A DNA stretch of 64,000 nucleotides from RGIG7179 sp051893555 (GTDB taxonomy: Bacteria > Bacillota > Clostridia > Peptostreptococcales > Anaerovoracaceae). The stretch's first letter is position 1; each line of letters begins with the position of its first letter. The position numbers and the translations under genes were made by a program. The notes beneath the pieces were generated by a model. That model made no database searches. It was given only the letters and a program-made list of their open reading frames with translations, and was not told the origin of the DNA. The stretch spans positions 1-64,000 of the forward strand of contig JBJFHL010000091.1 of assembly GCA_051893555.1 (NCBI GenBank), read 5' to 3'. Shown in pieces: positions 40,345-49,414 of the stretch.

Positions 40345-41811
40345 ATGAGCAACAGAGTGCGGGATTTATTCCGGATTCAGGGCTACATTCTGCTGGTACT
40401 GGCAGCCGCCCTGACGATTCCCTGCATTATGGCATTTTACATCGGTGAGCAGGAAGCTGCCTCCGGCTTCAGCCTGACACTCCTGTTCTGTATTGCAGTA
40501 GGCGGCATCATTGTGAAATTTGTAAGCCCTTCTCCGGCCAGAATCAAGGCCAGAGACGGGTTTCTTGTTGTTTCGGCCAGCTGGCTGGTGGCCTCTGTGG
40601 TGGGCGCACTGCCCTTCCTGCTGTCCGGAGCCATTCCTTCGGTTTTTGATGCTTTTTTTGAATCCTGCTCCGGTTTCACGACCACAGGGGCATCCATTCT
40701 GACGGATATCGAGTCTTTACCGAAGTCGATCCTGTTCTGGCGCTCCTTCACCCACTGGCTGGGAGGAATGGGGATTCTGGTTTTCGTGATGGCGCTGCTG
40801 CCTTCTCTGGGAATCAGCGGACAGAATGTGGCCAATGCGGAAACGCCGGGGCCGACCAAAGACAAGATCACCGCAAAATTTTCCGATACTGCCAAGGACC
40901 TGTATCTGATTTACATCGGCATGACCATTCTCGAAACGATTCTTCTGGTCTTCGGCGGACTCAGCTGGTATGATGCGCTGGTGCATACCTTCGGCACCGT
41001 GGGAACCGGCGGTTTTTCCTGCTATAACGACAGCGTCGGTCACTTCGGAAGCGCCTATGTGGAATGGGTCATCACCATTTTCATGTTCCTGTCCGGCGTC
41101 AATTTCAATTTGTATTACCTGACCGGGAAAGGCGGACTATCCTGCCTGTACCGGGATGAAGAGTTTCGGTTTTATGCCTCCATCGTTGTCGGCTTCAGCA
41201 CGGTGATTTTTCTGTGCCGCGGCTTTTTCAGCGGTTTTGCTGCCATTGGAGAAACCCTGCGTGACACCGTGTTTCAGGTCGTTTCCGTCCTCACTACCAC
41301 CGGATACATGACCAATGACTTCGATACCTGGCCGACCTTCGGCAGAATGCTGATCTTCACCCTGTTTTTCGTCGGAGGCTGTTCCTCCTCTACCGGCGGC
41401 GGCATCAAATGCGTGCGGGTGCTGGTTGCCATGAAACTGGTACGCCGCGGCATCTCGATCAAGCTTCATCCGCGCAGAATCGCCCATGTGACTCTGAACC
41501 GCCGGGAGCTGAACAACGATGTGGTCATTCACATCACCAACTTTATTTTTACCTATCTGCTGATTATGGCCTGCGGTTTTCTGCTGATCTCACTGAACGG
41601 CTTCGACTTCATGTCCAGCTTTTCGGCAGCGGCCACATGTCTGGGAAATATCGGACCGGGATTTGGAACCTTTGGTCCATCCATGAACTTTTCCGTAATG
41701 TCAGACTTCTCCAAGCTGGTATGCGCTTTCCTGATGCTGTTTGGCAGACTGGAGCTGTTTACCATGCTGGTCCTGTTCTCCAAACATTACTGGAATGCCA
41801 ACAAATGCTGA
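40345..41811 (+). CDS. trkH: Trk potassium channel subunit TrkH (copy 1)
   Basis: 488 residues, membrane protein with four M1-P-M2 repeats. Selectivity segments: FESCSGFTTTGASIL, GTVGTGGFSCYN, VLTTTGYMTNDF and CLGNIGPGFG, each with its filter glycine. HWLGGMGILVFVMALLPSLG follows the first pore. It transports K+ with TrkA as gate. GGAAGGAACAACT precedes the start. Confidence 0.95.
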   Translation: MSNRVRDLFRIQGYILLVLAAALTIPCIMAFYIGEQEAASGFSLTLLFCIAVGGIIVKFVSPSPARIKARDGFLVVSASWLVASVVGALPFLLSGAIPSVFDAFFESCSGFTTTGASILTDIESLPKSILFWRSFTHWLGGMGILVFVMALLPSLGISGQNVANAETPGPTKDKITAKFSDTAKDLYLIYIGMTILETILLVFGGLSWYDALVHTFGTVGTGGFSCYNDSVGHFGSAYVEWVITIFMFLSGVNFNLYYLTGKGGLSCLYRDEEFRFYASIVVGFSTVIFLCRGFFSGFAAIGETLRDTVFQVVSVLTTTGYMTNDFDTWPTFGRMLIFTLFFVGGCSSSTGGGIKCVRVLVAMKLVRRGISIKLHPRRIAHVTLNRRELNNDVVIHITNFIFTYLLIMACGFLLISLNGFDFMSSFSAAATCLGNIGPGFGTFGPSMNFSVMSDFSKLVCAFLMLFGRLELFTMLVLFSKHYWNANKC

Positions 41812-41833
41812 AAATAAACTTCGGGAGTATATT

Positions 41834-43306
41834 ATGCATCTGAACTATCCTGTCATAGTGAAAGTCACAGGGCTTCTGACCCTCATCGAGGGACTTTCCA
41901 TGCTGCCGTGCATCCTGACTGCAATGATCTATGCAGAATGGAATGCCGCAAAGGCTCTGTTTCCCGTAAGCCTGCTGTGCATATGCATCGGCTTTGTCAT
42001 TATGACCCAGTTAAAATTTAAAAAGCTGCGCCTGAAATTGCATGAGGCCTTCCTGATCGCCTGCCTCAGCTGGATCTACTGTTCTCTGATCGGTATGATG
42101 CCGTTTTATTTCAGCGGCTGCGGATTCACACTGATGGGTTCTTTCTTCGAGTCCGTGGCAGGTTTCACCACCACAGGATGCACCGTACTGGATCCAAATC
42201 TGCTTCCGATGGCGCTGCAGCTCTGGCGTGCCATCTGTCACTGGCTGGGCGGTATGGGAATTCTGATCCTCGTTCTGTCCATCTTCCCAATGCTGGGAAT
42301 CAGCGGCCAGTTTGTCATGTCCGCGGAATCACCCGGACCTGCCTTCGAACGGCTGGGCATGAAGATCAGTGAAGCAGCCAAGTACCTCTATGGCATCTAC
42401 CTGTTTTTCACCATTGCAGAATTTATCCTTCTGGCCATTGGCCCGATGGATATTTTCAATGCACTCTGTGCAACCCTGAGCAGCATCAGTACCGCCGGCC
42501 TCATCATCACCGACGCCAATGCAGTCTATTTCCAGAGCACCTACGTCCGGTTTGTGATCATGGCCTTCACGGTACTCTCCACCATGAGCTACCTGATCTA
42601 CTACATGATCCTGAAGGGACGGTGGCAGGACGCACTGAAAAATATGGAAGCCCGGGCTTTCCTGGCGATCATTTCGGTCTCAACCCTGGCCATCGCCGTT
42701 GTCCTGAAGACCACCGGCACCTATTCCAGCCTGTGGCAGGCTGTGAAAGACAGTCTGTGCCAGGTGGTTTCCATGGTATCCACATCCGGCTACTACGTCT
42801 GCGACTACATGAAATGGCCCGCTTTCGCACAGGTGGTCCTTTTCTTCCTCATGATCATGGGCGGCTGCTCTGCATCCACTTCCGGCTCCCTGAAGATTAT
42901 CCGGGTCATCGTCATGCTGAAGCTGGTGAAACGCGGTATTTTCCGCAGAATCCACCCTCACGCGGTGAAGCCGGTCATGCTGGAAGGCCGTCCGGTCTCT
43001 GCACCTTTGGCGTCCTCCATCACCATGCATATCCTGCTTTACTTCGGCGTGCTGATCGCGGGCAGCATTCTGCTCGCGATAAACAATCTGGATATGGAGA
43101 CCACCATCAGCGCAGTACTTGGCATCTTCTCCAATACCGGCATGGGGCTGGGACAAGTCGGCGCAACCGGCTATTTCGGCATGTTCAATGGGTTCTCCCT
43201 GTTTCTTCTGTCCATGCTCATGATTGCAGGCCGTCTGGAAATGTACGCGATCATTCTGCTGTTCACGCCGTCCTTCTGGCATCCGGATAAGGTCAAAGGC
43301 ATTTAG
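41834..43306 (+). CDS. Trk potassium channel subunit TrkH (copy 2)
   Basis: 490 residues from ATG 41834 (CGGGAGTATATT upstream; the open frame to 41741 overlaps copy 1). A divergent paralogue of the preceding gene. Pore segments: FESVAGFTTTGCTVL, SSISTAGLIITD, MVSTSGYYVCDY and FSNTGMGLGQVG. The second and third differ from copy 1 (STAGL for GTGGF; STSGY for TTTGY), so ion affinity or selectivity (K+ against Na+) may differ. Both probably share the single TrkA. Confidence 0.94.
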   Translation: MHLNYPVIVKVTGLLTLIEGLSMLPCILTAMIYAEWNAAKALFPVSLLCICIGFVIMTQLKFKKLRLKLHEAFLIACLSWIYCSLIGMMPFYFSGCGFTLMGSFFESVAGFTTTGCTVLDPNLLPMALQLWRAICHWLGGMGILILVLSIFPMLGISGQFVMSAESPGPAFERLGMKISEAAKYLYGIYLFFTIAEFILLAIGPMDIFNALCATLSSISTAGLIITDANAVYFQSTYVRFVIMAFTVLSTMSYLIYYMILKGRWQDALKNMEARAFLAIISVSTLAIAVVLKTTGTYSSLWQAVKDSLCQVVSMVSTSGYYVCDYMKWPAFAQVVLFFLMIMGGCSASTSGSLKIIRVIVMLKLVKRGIFRRIHPHAVKPVMLEGRPVSAPLASSITMHILLYFGVLIAGSILLAINNLDMETTISAVLGIFSNTGMGLGQVGATGYFGMFNGFSLFLLSMLMIAGRLEMYAIILLFTPSFWHPDKVKGI

Positions 43307-43403
43307 CCCTCCTTATTTCTTTCCAAAACGTATTCTCCCGATTTTTTGGGGCATGCTTAGGGTAAGAACCCTTCTCAGGGATTTATGGAAAGGAGTGATC
43401 CGA

Positions 43404-43811
43404 ATGATGGTAAAGGATCTGATGAGCAGCCATATTCGCACAGTGCTTCCTGATGATCCCGCCGAACTTGCCGCGGAAATCATGCGAACCGAAAATGTCG
43501 GTATCGTTCCCGTATGCGACAGTCAGTCACATTTACAGGGACTGATCACCGATCGCGACCTCATTCTCCGAAAAGGCTTTGGTCAGACTGCGAAAGCCGT
43601 CATGAGCAAAGATCCTGTTACGGTATCACCCCGTCAGGACATTCATGAGGCTGCCCTGCAGTTTTCTGCCTGCGGTGTACGACGCCTGCCGGTGGTAGAC
43701 GGAGAACGGCTGGTGGGTATGCTGAGCCTGCGGGATCTGGCAAGAAAAAAAATATTTACAGCCGAGATCGGCCATATTATTTATCATATCAGTAATTTCG
43801 GCGAATCCTGA
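43404..43811 (+). CDS. CBS-domain pair protein
   Basis: 135 residues from ATG 43404 (AAGGAGTGATCCGA upstream). Two CBS domains: MVKDLMSSHIRTVLPDDPAE ... GLITDRDLILR and VMSKDPVTVSPRQDIHEAAL ... LVGMLSLRDLA. Stand-alone CBS pairs bind adenine nucleotides and report energy state. Its place between trkH and an exchanger gene suggests a role in ion control, an inference from context. Confidence 0.92.
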   Translation: MMVKDLMSSHIRTVLPDDPAELAAEIMRTENVGIVPVCDSQSHLQGLITDRDLILRKGFGQTAKAVMSKDPVTVSPRQDIHEAALQFSACGVRRLPVVDGERLVGMLSLRDLARKKIFTAEIGHIIYHISNFGES

Positions 43812-43852
43812 TTTTGCGGTTCACCGGTTCATCATCACAGGAGGTTTCATTC

Positions 43853-44854
43853 ATGGTAATCACAGTTCTGCTATTTATCCTCGGACTCATCTTGCTGATT
43901 AAAGGCGGTGACTGGTTCGTAGACGGCGCCACCGGCATCGCCCAGCGTTTCCATATTCCGGAGATTCTCATCGGTGCTACCGTGGTCTCCATCGGCACGA
44001 CTCTGCCGGAGGTCATGGTATCCGCCACTTCTGCGCTAGGCGGTCACGGAGAAATCGCCTACGGCAATGCCATCGGTTCCATCATCTGTAATACTGCTTT
44101 TATCGCAGCACTGTCCATCACCATCAAACCTGCGCCGGTACAGCGGTATACCCTCCGCACGCCGGTCATGTTCTTTTTTGTTTCTGCTGCCTTTTATATG
44201 TACACCGCATATATCGACGGATTCTTCAGCCGCGTCACCGGTATCATCCTGCTGGGGATCTTCCTGATCTACATGATCCTGACGGTCATGCAGATGACCC
44301 GGGATCCGGAGCACCCGGAGCTGGCTTCGGACGGAACCGCCATCACCAACGAAGAAGAAATTGCAGAAGAGACCCGTACCACAGGCAAAAATTTGTTTCT
44401 GCTGGTTCTCGGTGCAGCCCTCATTGCGGTCGGCGCTAACCTGCTGGTGGATAACGGCATCCTGATCGCGCAGGCTCTGGGCGTACCGGAATCTGTCATC
44501 GCCCTCACCTTCGTGGCCCTGGGCACTTCCCTGCCGGAGCTGGTCACCGCTGTGACCTCCCTGCTGAAGGGACACGGTTCCATGTCCATCGGCAACGTGA
44601 TCGGCGCCAACCTGTTCAATCTGGTTCTGGTCAGCGGCGTCTCCACCTCACTGGCCCCGTTCAAGGTGCCGGAAAGTTCTGTCATCGCAGGCCATAACGC
44701 CTCTCTGGTGCTGGAGATTCCGGTCATGGTGGCCGTCATGCTGATTCTGACCGTACCGGCCATGTTCAAAGGAAAGCTCTACCGGGGCCAGGGCATCCTG
44801 CTGCTGTGTATCTATGCAGCCTTCTGTATTTTCCAGTTTACCATGTCTGCATAA
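43853..44854 (+). CDS. Calcium/sodium antiporter (CaCA, YrbG-like)
   Basis: 333 residues from ATG 43853 (AGGAGG upstream). Two inverted halves each with an alpha repeat: VVSIGTTLPEVMVSATSALG with GEIAYGNAIGSIICNTAF, and FVALGTSLPELVTAVTSLLK with GSMSIGNVIGANLFNLVL. The acidic residues in both repeats are the cation ligands. About ten membrane helices. It probably extrudes Ca2+ or exchanges Na+; substrate not fixed. A terminator follows. Confidence 0.93.
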   Translation: MVITVLLFILGLILLIKGGDWFVDGATGIAQRFHIPEILIGATVVSIGTTLPEVMVSATSALGGHGEIAYGNAIGSIICNTAFIAALSITIKPAPVQRYTLRTPVMFFFVSAAFYMYTAYIDGFFSRVTGIILLGIFLIYMILTVMQMTRDPEHPELASDGTAITNEEEIAEETRTTGKNLFLLVLGAALIAVGANLLVDNGILIAQALGVPESVIALTFVALGTSLPELVTAVTSLLKGHGSMSIGNVIGANLFNLVLVSGVSTSLAPFKVPESSVIAGHNASLVLEIPVMVAVMLILTVPAMFKGKLYRGQGILLLCIYAAFCIFQFTMSA

Positions 44855-44880
44855 GAAGCGCTTAAATATGTTTTTCCGTG

Positions 44881-44918
44881 CTGCCGCATAATGGTTTCCA
44901 TTGGTGCGGCAGTTTTTT
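44881..44918 (+). terminator. Terminator of the ion-homeostasis cluster
   Basis: CTGCCGCA-N16-TGCGGCAG followed by six T. Confidence 0.92.
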
Positions 44919-44943
44919 ATTTCCGTATTCCTTCAAATACTTC

Positions 44944-45009
44944 TTGACAGATAACCGTATTACTCATATAATACAGTTAGGCAAACCGTATTATTCAAGT
45001 AATACAGTT
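44944..45009 (+). promoter_or_regulatory. Promoter with twin operators of GntR/ABC operon
   Basis: TTGACA (44944), 17 bases, TATAAT (44967). Two copies of AACCGTATTA-N6-TAATACAGTT lie at 44953-44978 and 44984-45009, 31 bases apart, the first covering the -10 box. These inverted repeats suit a dimeric YtrA-type repressor acting on its own operon. Confidence 0.9.
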
Positions 45010-45045
45010 TAACATGAATTCTTTCAGAAAGGAGACAGTTTACCG

Positions 45046-45417
45046 TTGATTACTTTTGACCAATTTAAGCTGGAGGACGGTATGCCGATCTATCTGCAGA
45101 TCGTGCTCTACATCAAACGGGGTATTATTGCAGGCGTCATTGTCGACGGCGATGAACTGCCTTCCCGCCGGATTCTTTCTGCACTACTTGGTGTCAATCC
45201 CAATACGGTACAGAAAACCTACCGGATTCTGGAGGATGAGGGGCTGATTCAGTCCCATACAGGAGCGAAAAGCTATATGGTGCTGGATGAAGAAAAGGTC
45301 CGCCGCATTCGTCGGGAGCTGCTGGAAGGAGATGCCCGGGCTGTTGTCAGTGCCATGAAGCAGATGGGTCTTTCCCTGGACGAAGCGACTGCCCTGCTGA
45401 AAAAATACTGGGATTAA
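45046..45417 (+). CDS. GntR-family repressor, YtrA subfamily
   Basis: 123 residues, starting at TTG 45046 (GAAAGGAG upstream), which gives the usual N-terminus (M)ITFDQFKLEDGMPIYLQIVL. Winged helix: ILSALLGVNPNTVQKTYRIL. The C-terminal part is only about 50 residues, as in the YtrA subfamily that controls ABC exporters. It is first in the operon and the twin operators in front are probably its own. An ATG at 45082 would truncate the domain. Confidence 0.92.
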   Translation: MITFDQFKLEDGMPIYLQIVLYIKRGIIAGVIVDGDELPSRRILSALLGVNPNTVQKTYRILEDEGLIQSHTGAKSYMVLDEEKVRRIRRELLEGDARAVVSAMKQMGLSLDEATALLKKYWD

Positions 45418-45429
45418 GGGGGTGAATCC

Positions 45430-45954
45430 ATGAAAAAGAAATTCATCGAAAAATGGGAGCGGTATGCACCGCCCGGCGCGGATGTGGGAAAGCAGATAAA
45501 CCGCTTCTCCGGCCAGATTCTGCTTGTCGTTTTCTATGCACTCGGATGCTTCCTGCTTCGCTACCTGACGGCACGAAGCAATTTATATTACTATACGGGC
45601 GGGCAGCACATTCTGCGGCCGGATGCAGTCATGCCGGATTTCACGGAAATGACAGCACACATGTTTCTCTTTCATATTATCCTGTTTTTGATTTTGCTTG
45701 GAAGAATCGCCGGCAACTACGCTTCTTTTTATCGAGGCAGCAAAAGTATCTACCTGATGAAGCGGCTGCCGGATCCCATGGAGCGCCACCGGCGCTGCCT
45801 TACCCTTCCCCTGGCCGGAATTGCTGTCATCGTCCTGACGGCAATTACTGCCCTGCTGATCAGTTTTATGGTATATCTGCTGTTCACCCCGGCGGCGTGC
45901 ATGACGCCGGGACAATGGCAGAAGTTATGGAGTGTGATCTTATGTTGGAATTGA
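45430..45954 (+). CDS. Membrane protein of ABC operon
   Basis: 174 residues with three likely membrane helices (QILLVVFYALGCFLLRYL; MFLFHIILFLILLGRI; LAGIAVIVLTAITALLISF). GGGGGTGAATCC precedes the ATG. Lies between the repressor and ATPase genes and overlaps the latter. No family recognised; perhaps a permease component. Confidence 0.8.
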   Translation: MKKKFIEKWERYAPPGADVGKQINRFSGQILLVVFYALGCFLLRYLTARSNLYYYTGGQHILRPDAVMPDFTEMTAHMFLFHIILFLILLGRIAGNYASFYRGSKSIYLMKRLPDPMERHRRCLTLPLAGIAVIVLTAITALLISFMVYLLFTPAACMTPGQWQKLWSVILCWN

Positions 45955-46682
45955 AAAACGTATCGAAACAATATGGAACGAAACAGGCGCTGAAAGACGT
46001 CAGCCTAACCCTGCCCCGCGGCGAAATCGTCGGGCTGTTCGGAGAAAACGGTGCCGGTAAGACGACACTGATGAAATGCATCCTGGGCCTGACCTCCTGC
46101 CGGGGAACCATTATCCTGGATGGAGAGCCTGTCTCCCGGAAAAACATTACCCGCCTGTCCTTCGGCACCGGTGAGCATTCTTTTTTCCCGGGGCTCAATG
46201 CGAAGGATCACCGGATCTTTTATGAAGATCATTTTCCGTCATTCTCAGAAAAACGGTTTCAGGTGCTGATGGATTTCTTCGCACTGCCTGCGGGACGCCG
46301 GATCGGCAGCTTCTCCACCGGCCAGAAGAACCAGTTCGAGGTGGTTCTGGCCCTGTCCCAGGGAGCCGATTATATCCTCTTAGACGAGCCTTTCGCCGGA
46401 AACGATGTGTTTAACCGGGAAGACTTTTATAAGGTGCTGCTGGGCATTCTGGAGCCTTCTGAGACGGTGCTTCTGTCTACACACCTGATTGAGGAGGTGT
46501 CTGACTTTATCAGCCGCGCCGTGCTGCTCCATCAGGGACAGATTGCAGGCGATCACAATGTCCAGGAACTGGAGGAAAGCGGACGCAGTCTGATGGATGT
46601 GATCCGTCAGACCTATCAGTACCGTTCCGACCGGGTGCTGCAGGCACTGGAAAATCTGTCGGACGAGGATGGTCCGTTCTGA
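45942..46682 (+). CDS. ABC transporter ATP-binding protein
   Basis: 246 residues from ATG 45942 (GGAG upstream, inside the preceding gene). FGENGAGKTTLMKCILGLTS (Walker A), SFSTGQKNQFEVVLALSQGA (signature, STGQK instead of SGGQQ as in YtrB-like ATPases), YILLDEPFAGND (Walker B) and LLSTHLIEEV (H-loop). It energises the permeases encoded downstream. The exported substrate, perhaps a peptide antibiotic or cell-envelope compound, is unknown. Confidence 0.93.
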   Translation: MLELKNVSKQYGTKQALKDVSLTLPRGEIVGLFGENGAGKTTLMKCILGLTSCRGTIILDGEPVSRKNITRLSFGTGEHSFFPGLNAKDHRIFYEDHFPSFSEKRFQVLMDFFALPAGRRIGSFSTGQKNQFEVVLALSQGADYILLDEPFAGNDVFNREDFYKVLLGILEPSETVLLSTHLIEEVSDFISRAVLLHQGQIAGDHNVQELEESGRSLMDVIRQTYQYRSDRVLQALENLSDEDGPF

Positions 46683-46701
46683 TCATACCGGGGGTGAGAT
46701 T

Positions 46702-47430
46702 ATGAATAAGAATATGTCAGTTATCATACTTTTTCAAAAGCAGGCACTGAAAGCCATCCTGCCGGTTCTGGCGGCCATGCCCGTTCTGGAAGGCATTCTG
46801 TTTTTTCTTCTGACCGGCAGTCTTCGTGCAAACGGGGCTTTCTGGCTGGAGGATCTGGTGGAAAAAAGCGCCATGTGGTGGGTATTCTGGATTGCCTTCG
46901 CCGCAACTTGCATTCTGCTGCTCCGGGCTGCATCCGACGGCACGGGGCGTCCGTCTTACAGCTTGCAGCGGCTTGCCGTTTCTCCGCAAAATCTGTTCGC
47001 CTGCCATTTGCTGGCTCTGATGGTCTCTTTCCTTCTGCTGTGGGCCGTGCAGATTCTGACGGTGTTCCTGTTGCTCTCCTGGGTCTGCAGCAATCCGGCG
47101 TATTCCTCCTTCAGCTCCCAGTCTGTTTTTCTGGCCTTCTACCGGAATGACTTTCTCCATAATCTGCTGCCCATGGAAGACTGGCTCTGCTGGCTGCGGA
47201 ATCTGGTGCTGTTTTTCGGTCTGACCACTTCTGCCGCGTACTTCGCCCTTCCACAGGATGAAAGCGAAAAGAAAAGCAATATTCTCTTTCTGCTGCACAT
47301 CGCCGTCCTCATCATCAGCTTCACCTGGTCCCTGGGCAGCAACGGGATGAATGCCCTGGCAATTCTGTGCTCCGGGTGCTGCAGCGTCACCATTCTCTGC
47401 AAAATTTTTCGTAAGGAGGCCGCCCAATGA
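46702..47430 (+). CDS. ABC permease-like membrane protein (copy 1)
   Basis: 242 residues from ATG 46702 (GGGGGTGAGATT upstream). About six membrane helices. The segment FLAFYRNDFLHNLLPMEDWL recurs in the gene at 48809 (LTFYQNDFLHHTMPL), showing common descent. It overlaps the next gene by four bases. Belongs to the YtrC/D-type permeases by context only. Confidence 0.8.
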   Translation: MNKNMSVIILFQKQALKAILPVLAAMPVLEGILFFLLTGSLRANGAFWLEDLVEKSAMWWVFWIAFAATCILLLRAASDGTGRPSYSLQRLAVSPQNLFACHLLALMVSFLLLWAVQILTVFLLLSWVCSNPAYSSFSSQSVFLAFYRNDFLHNLLPMEDWLCWLRNLVLFFGLTTSAAYFALPQDESEKKSNILFLLHIAVLIISFTWSLGSNGMNALAILCSGCCSVTILCKIFRKEAAQ

Positions 47431-48812
47431 AACACAAAGGTCAATTGCTCTGGATACTGGTACCCGTTCTGATGATCGCTGCCGTCTTTCTGGTCACGCT
47501 GGGCAGCCTGCTGCCCCAGCGGAATCAGGTTGCGGTGGAACATACGGTGCTCTATGGAGATCCGGCTGCGGCAGAAGGTCTGGAAGCCGTTTGCCGGACT
47601 GCATTCCAGGATCAGCTGTTTTGGGATACAACCATTCGACCGGGTGCCTCTCCGGATGTCGAAACATCCTATGATTTCAGTTTCAAAAAACAGGTATCGT
47701 ACTATGCGCAAGACTGTGGATTCAACATGAGTTCCACATGTTCCTACGACGTCAGTTATCTGGAATCTGTGGGCGTTCCTTCCCAGCCGCTGGAAGATGC
47801 CATTGCGGACCTGGAAGCAGAAACCGAGATCGGAGAAACGAAATCCAGAAGATATCCACTGCAGCAGTTTTTCGACAATTACCTCATCGAATATTATATT
47901 TATTTTCCATATACACAGAACCGGTCCCTTCTGGTGGACATCGACGAAGCGGTTTTTTCGGATTTTTTCCGCATTCCCGTGTTGCCGGAAGAGCAGATTG
48001 TGATTACTTACGATAAAACCGATTACCCGAGCGAAGTTATTTCCAAAGAAGTGGAGGGTGGATTTCCCACGAGAACCTGCAGCGTCTTCACCGATGATGC
48101 CATTTACTTCTCTTTCGATAACGTCACAGGTGATGGCCGGTATGTGGATACCAGCCTGATTCCCGGCGGGTACGGCATTTACCGTCTGCCTTATGCGAAG
48201 GAGACTTCCTCCGGCAGCAGCCCATACTATACGGTGCAGTCAGAGGAACTGTCCAACTGCTTTTCTCTGGATCCGACCGTCCGCGTCTGCGATCTGCGGC
48301 TGGACAGCCGGCAGGAAACCCTGTTCCTCTATACCCAGGAAGGCGAAAAAAACTGGCTGACACTGCTTCGCACCGACACGATGGAAATTCTCCAGCGGCT
48401 CTGTCTGTCCGGAAACGAAATGGATGCCAGTCCGTGGTACCAGGCCGATGACTTTTTCGTACTCAGCGACGGGTATGAACTGCTGCTCTTTGCCAAAAAG
48501 GAAGACGGCCGATTCGAAAAACAGCTGGAGACTTCCCTTTCACCGTCGGAGGAACCGCTGTTTCATCTCAGTTACAAAGCAACCATGGCATGGGACGGCA
48601 GGCAGCTGGCAATCACATCCGCCAGTCCGAAGGAAGAGAACGAGTGGGTCACTACCGCCTTCATTCTGGCCGTGTACGATGAATCCGGGCTGCGTTACAT
48701 CGGACGGTATGACCCGATTCTGAACCCGACCGCAAGGCCCGAAGATTTCAATTATTTCTGCCAGTCACCCGACAATGCTCTTCCGGAAATCCGCTGGGAG
48801 GTGAAACCATGA
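47427..48812 (+). CDS. Membrane-anchored extracytoplasmic protein (copy 1)
   Basis: 461 residues. An N-terminal helix (LLWILVPVLMIAAVFLVTLG) without clear signal cleavage anchors it. The rest is extracellular and ends in beta-propeller-like repeats (VCDLRLDSRQETLFLYTQEG; MAWDGRQLAITSASPKEENE). DTSLIPGGYGIYRLPYAKE is shared with the gene at 49399. Probably works with the permease encoded before it. Function unknown. Confidence 0.8.
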   Translation: MKHKGQLLWILVPVLMIAAVFLVTLGSLLPQRNQVAVEHTVLYGDPAAAEGLEAVCRTAFQDQLFWDTTIRPGASPDVETSYDFSFKKQVSYYAQDCGFNMSSTCSYDVSYLESVGVPSQPLEDAIADLEAETEIGETKSRRYPLQQFFDNYLIEYYIYFPYTQNRSLLVDIDEAVFSDFFRIPVLPEEQIVITYDKTDYPSEVISKEVEGGFPTRTCSVFTDDAIYFSFDNVTGDGRYVDTSLIPGGYGIYRLPYAKETSSGSSPYYTVQSEELSNCFSLDPTVRVCDLRLDSRQETLFLYTQEGEKNWLTLLRTDTMEILQRLCLSGNEMDASPWYQADDFFVLSDGYELLLFAKKEDGRFEKQLETSLSPSEEPLFHLSYKATMAWDGRQLAITSASPKEENEWVTTAFILAVYDESGLRYIGRYDPILNPTARPEDFNYFCQSPDNALPEIRWEVKP

Positions 48813-49414
48813 GAAAACATATGGCCTTCTTTCGACTCATCGCAAAATCTGTCCTTCCGGCGTTTGCTGCCTGCCTTGTCGTCATGACTGCTGTGGAAGT
48901 CTTTCTCTTCTGGCACACGGCCGGCCGCATGGATTTTGAAAAACGTATGCTGCCCGATCTGATTGACGAAAGCAATATATCTTTCGTCTTCATTGCAGCT
49001 GTACTTGCATTGTATCTGCTGCTCTGTCTCTCACGGGACAGCTTTGCAGGACGGCAGGACTATACCCTCCGCCGTTTGACCCTCCGCGGACGCAGCATAT
49101 TTTTCTGGCAGTTCCTGTTCAGTGCATTCTGTTACTTTATTTTGTGGGCGGTACAGGTCTGGGTGGCCTTTTTCCTCTGCCGGTGGTTCCTGCACGAAAC
49201 AGACGCAGCCTGGATCAATGGACAGACGCTGATGCTGACCTTTTATCAAAACGATTTTTTACATCACACCATGCCGCTGTCAGACACGATGGGCTGGTTT
49301 CGGGAAATAATGCTCTTTCTGAGTATGGCATTCTCAGCGGCTGTGATCCGATATAATATTATGATGCGGAGGAACCGCCGTGGAGAGGAGGAAACCCCAT
49401 GCGAAAATATATGA
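48809..49414 (+). CDS. ABC permease-like membrane protein (copy 2)
   Basis: 201 residues, about five membrane helices; shorter than copy 1. FYQNDFLHHTMPLSDTMGWF matches the corresponding segment of copy 1, and each is directly followed by an anchored protein. Overlaps its neighbours by four and sixteen bases. A duplication of the two-gene unit is the simplest origin. Confidence 0.8.
   Translation: MRKHMAFFRLIAKSVLPAFAACLVVMTAVEVFLFWHTAGRMDFEKRMLPDLIDESNISFVFIAAVLALYLLLCLSRDSFAGRQDYTLRRLTLRGRSIFFWQFLFSAFCYFILWAVQVWVAFFLCRWFLHETDAAWINGQTLMLTFYQNDFLHHTMPLSDTMGWFREIMLFLSMAFSAAVIRYNIMMRRNRRGEEETPCENI

Noticed and set aside
45453..46682. 409-residue frame reading through to the ABC ATPase
   Set aside because: Its first 160 residues overlap the membrane-protein gene in another frame and look like nonsense; the ATPase begins at 45942 with its own ribosome binding site.
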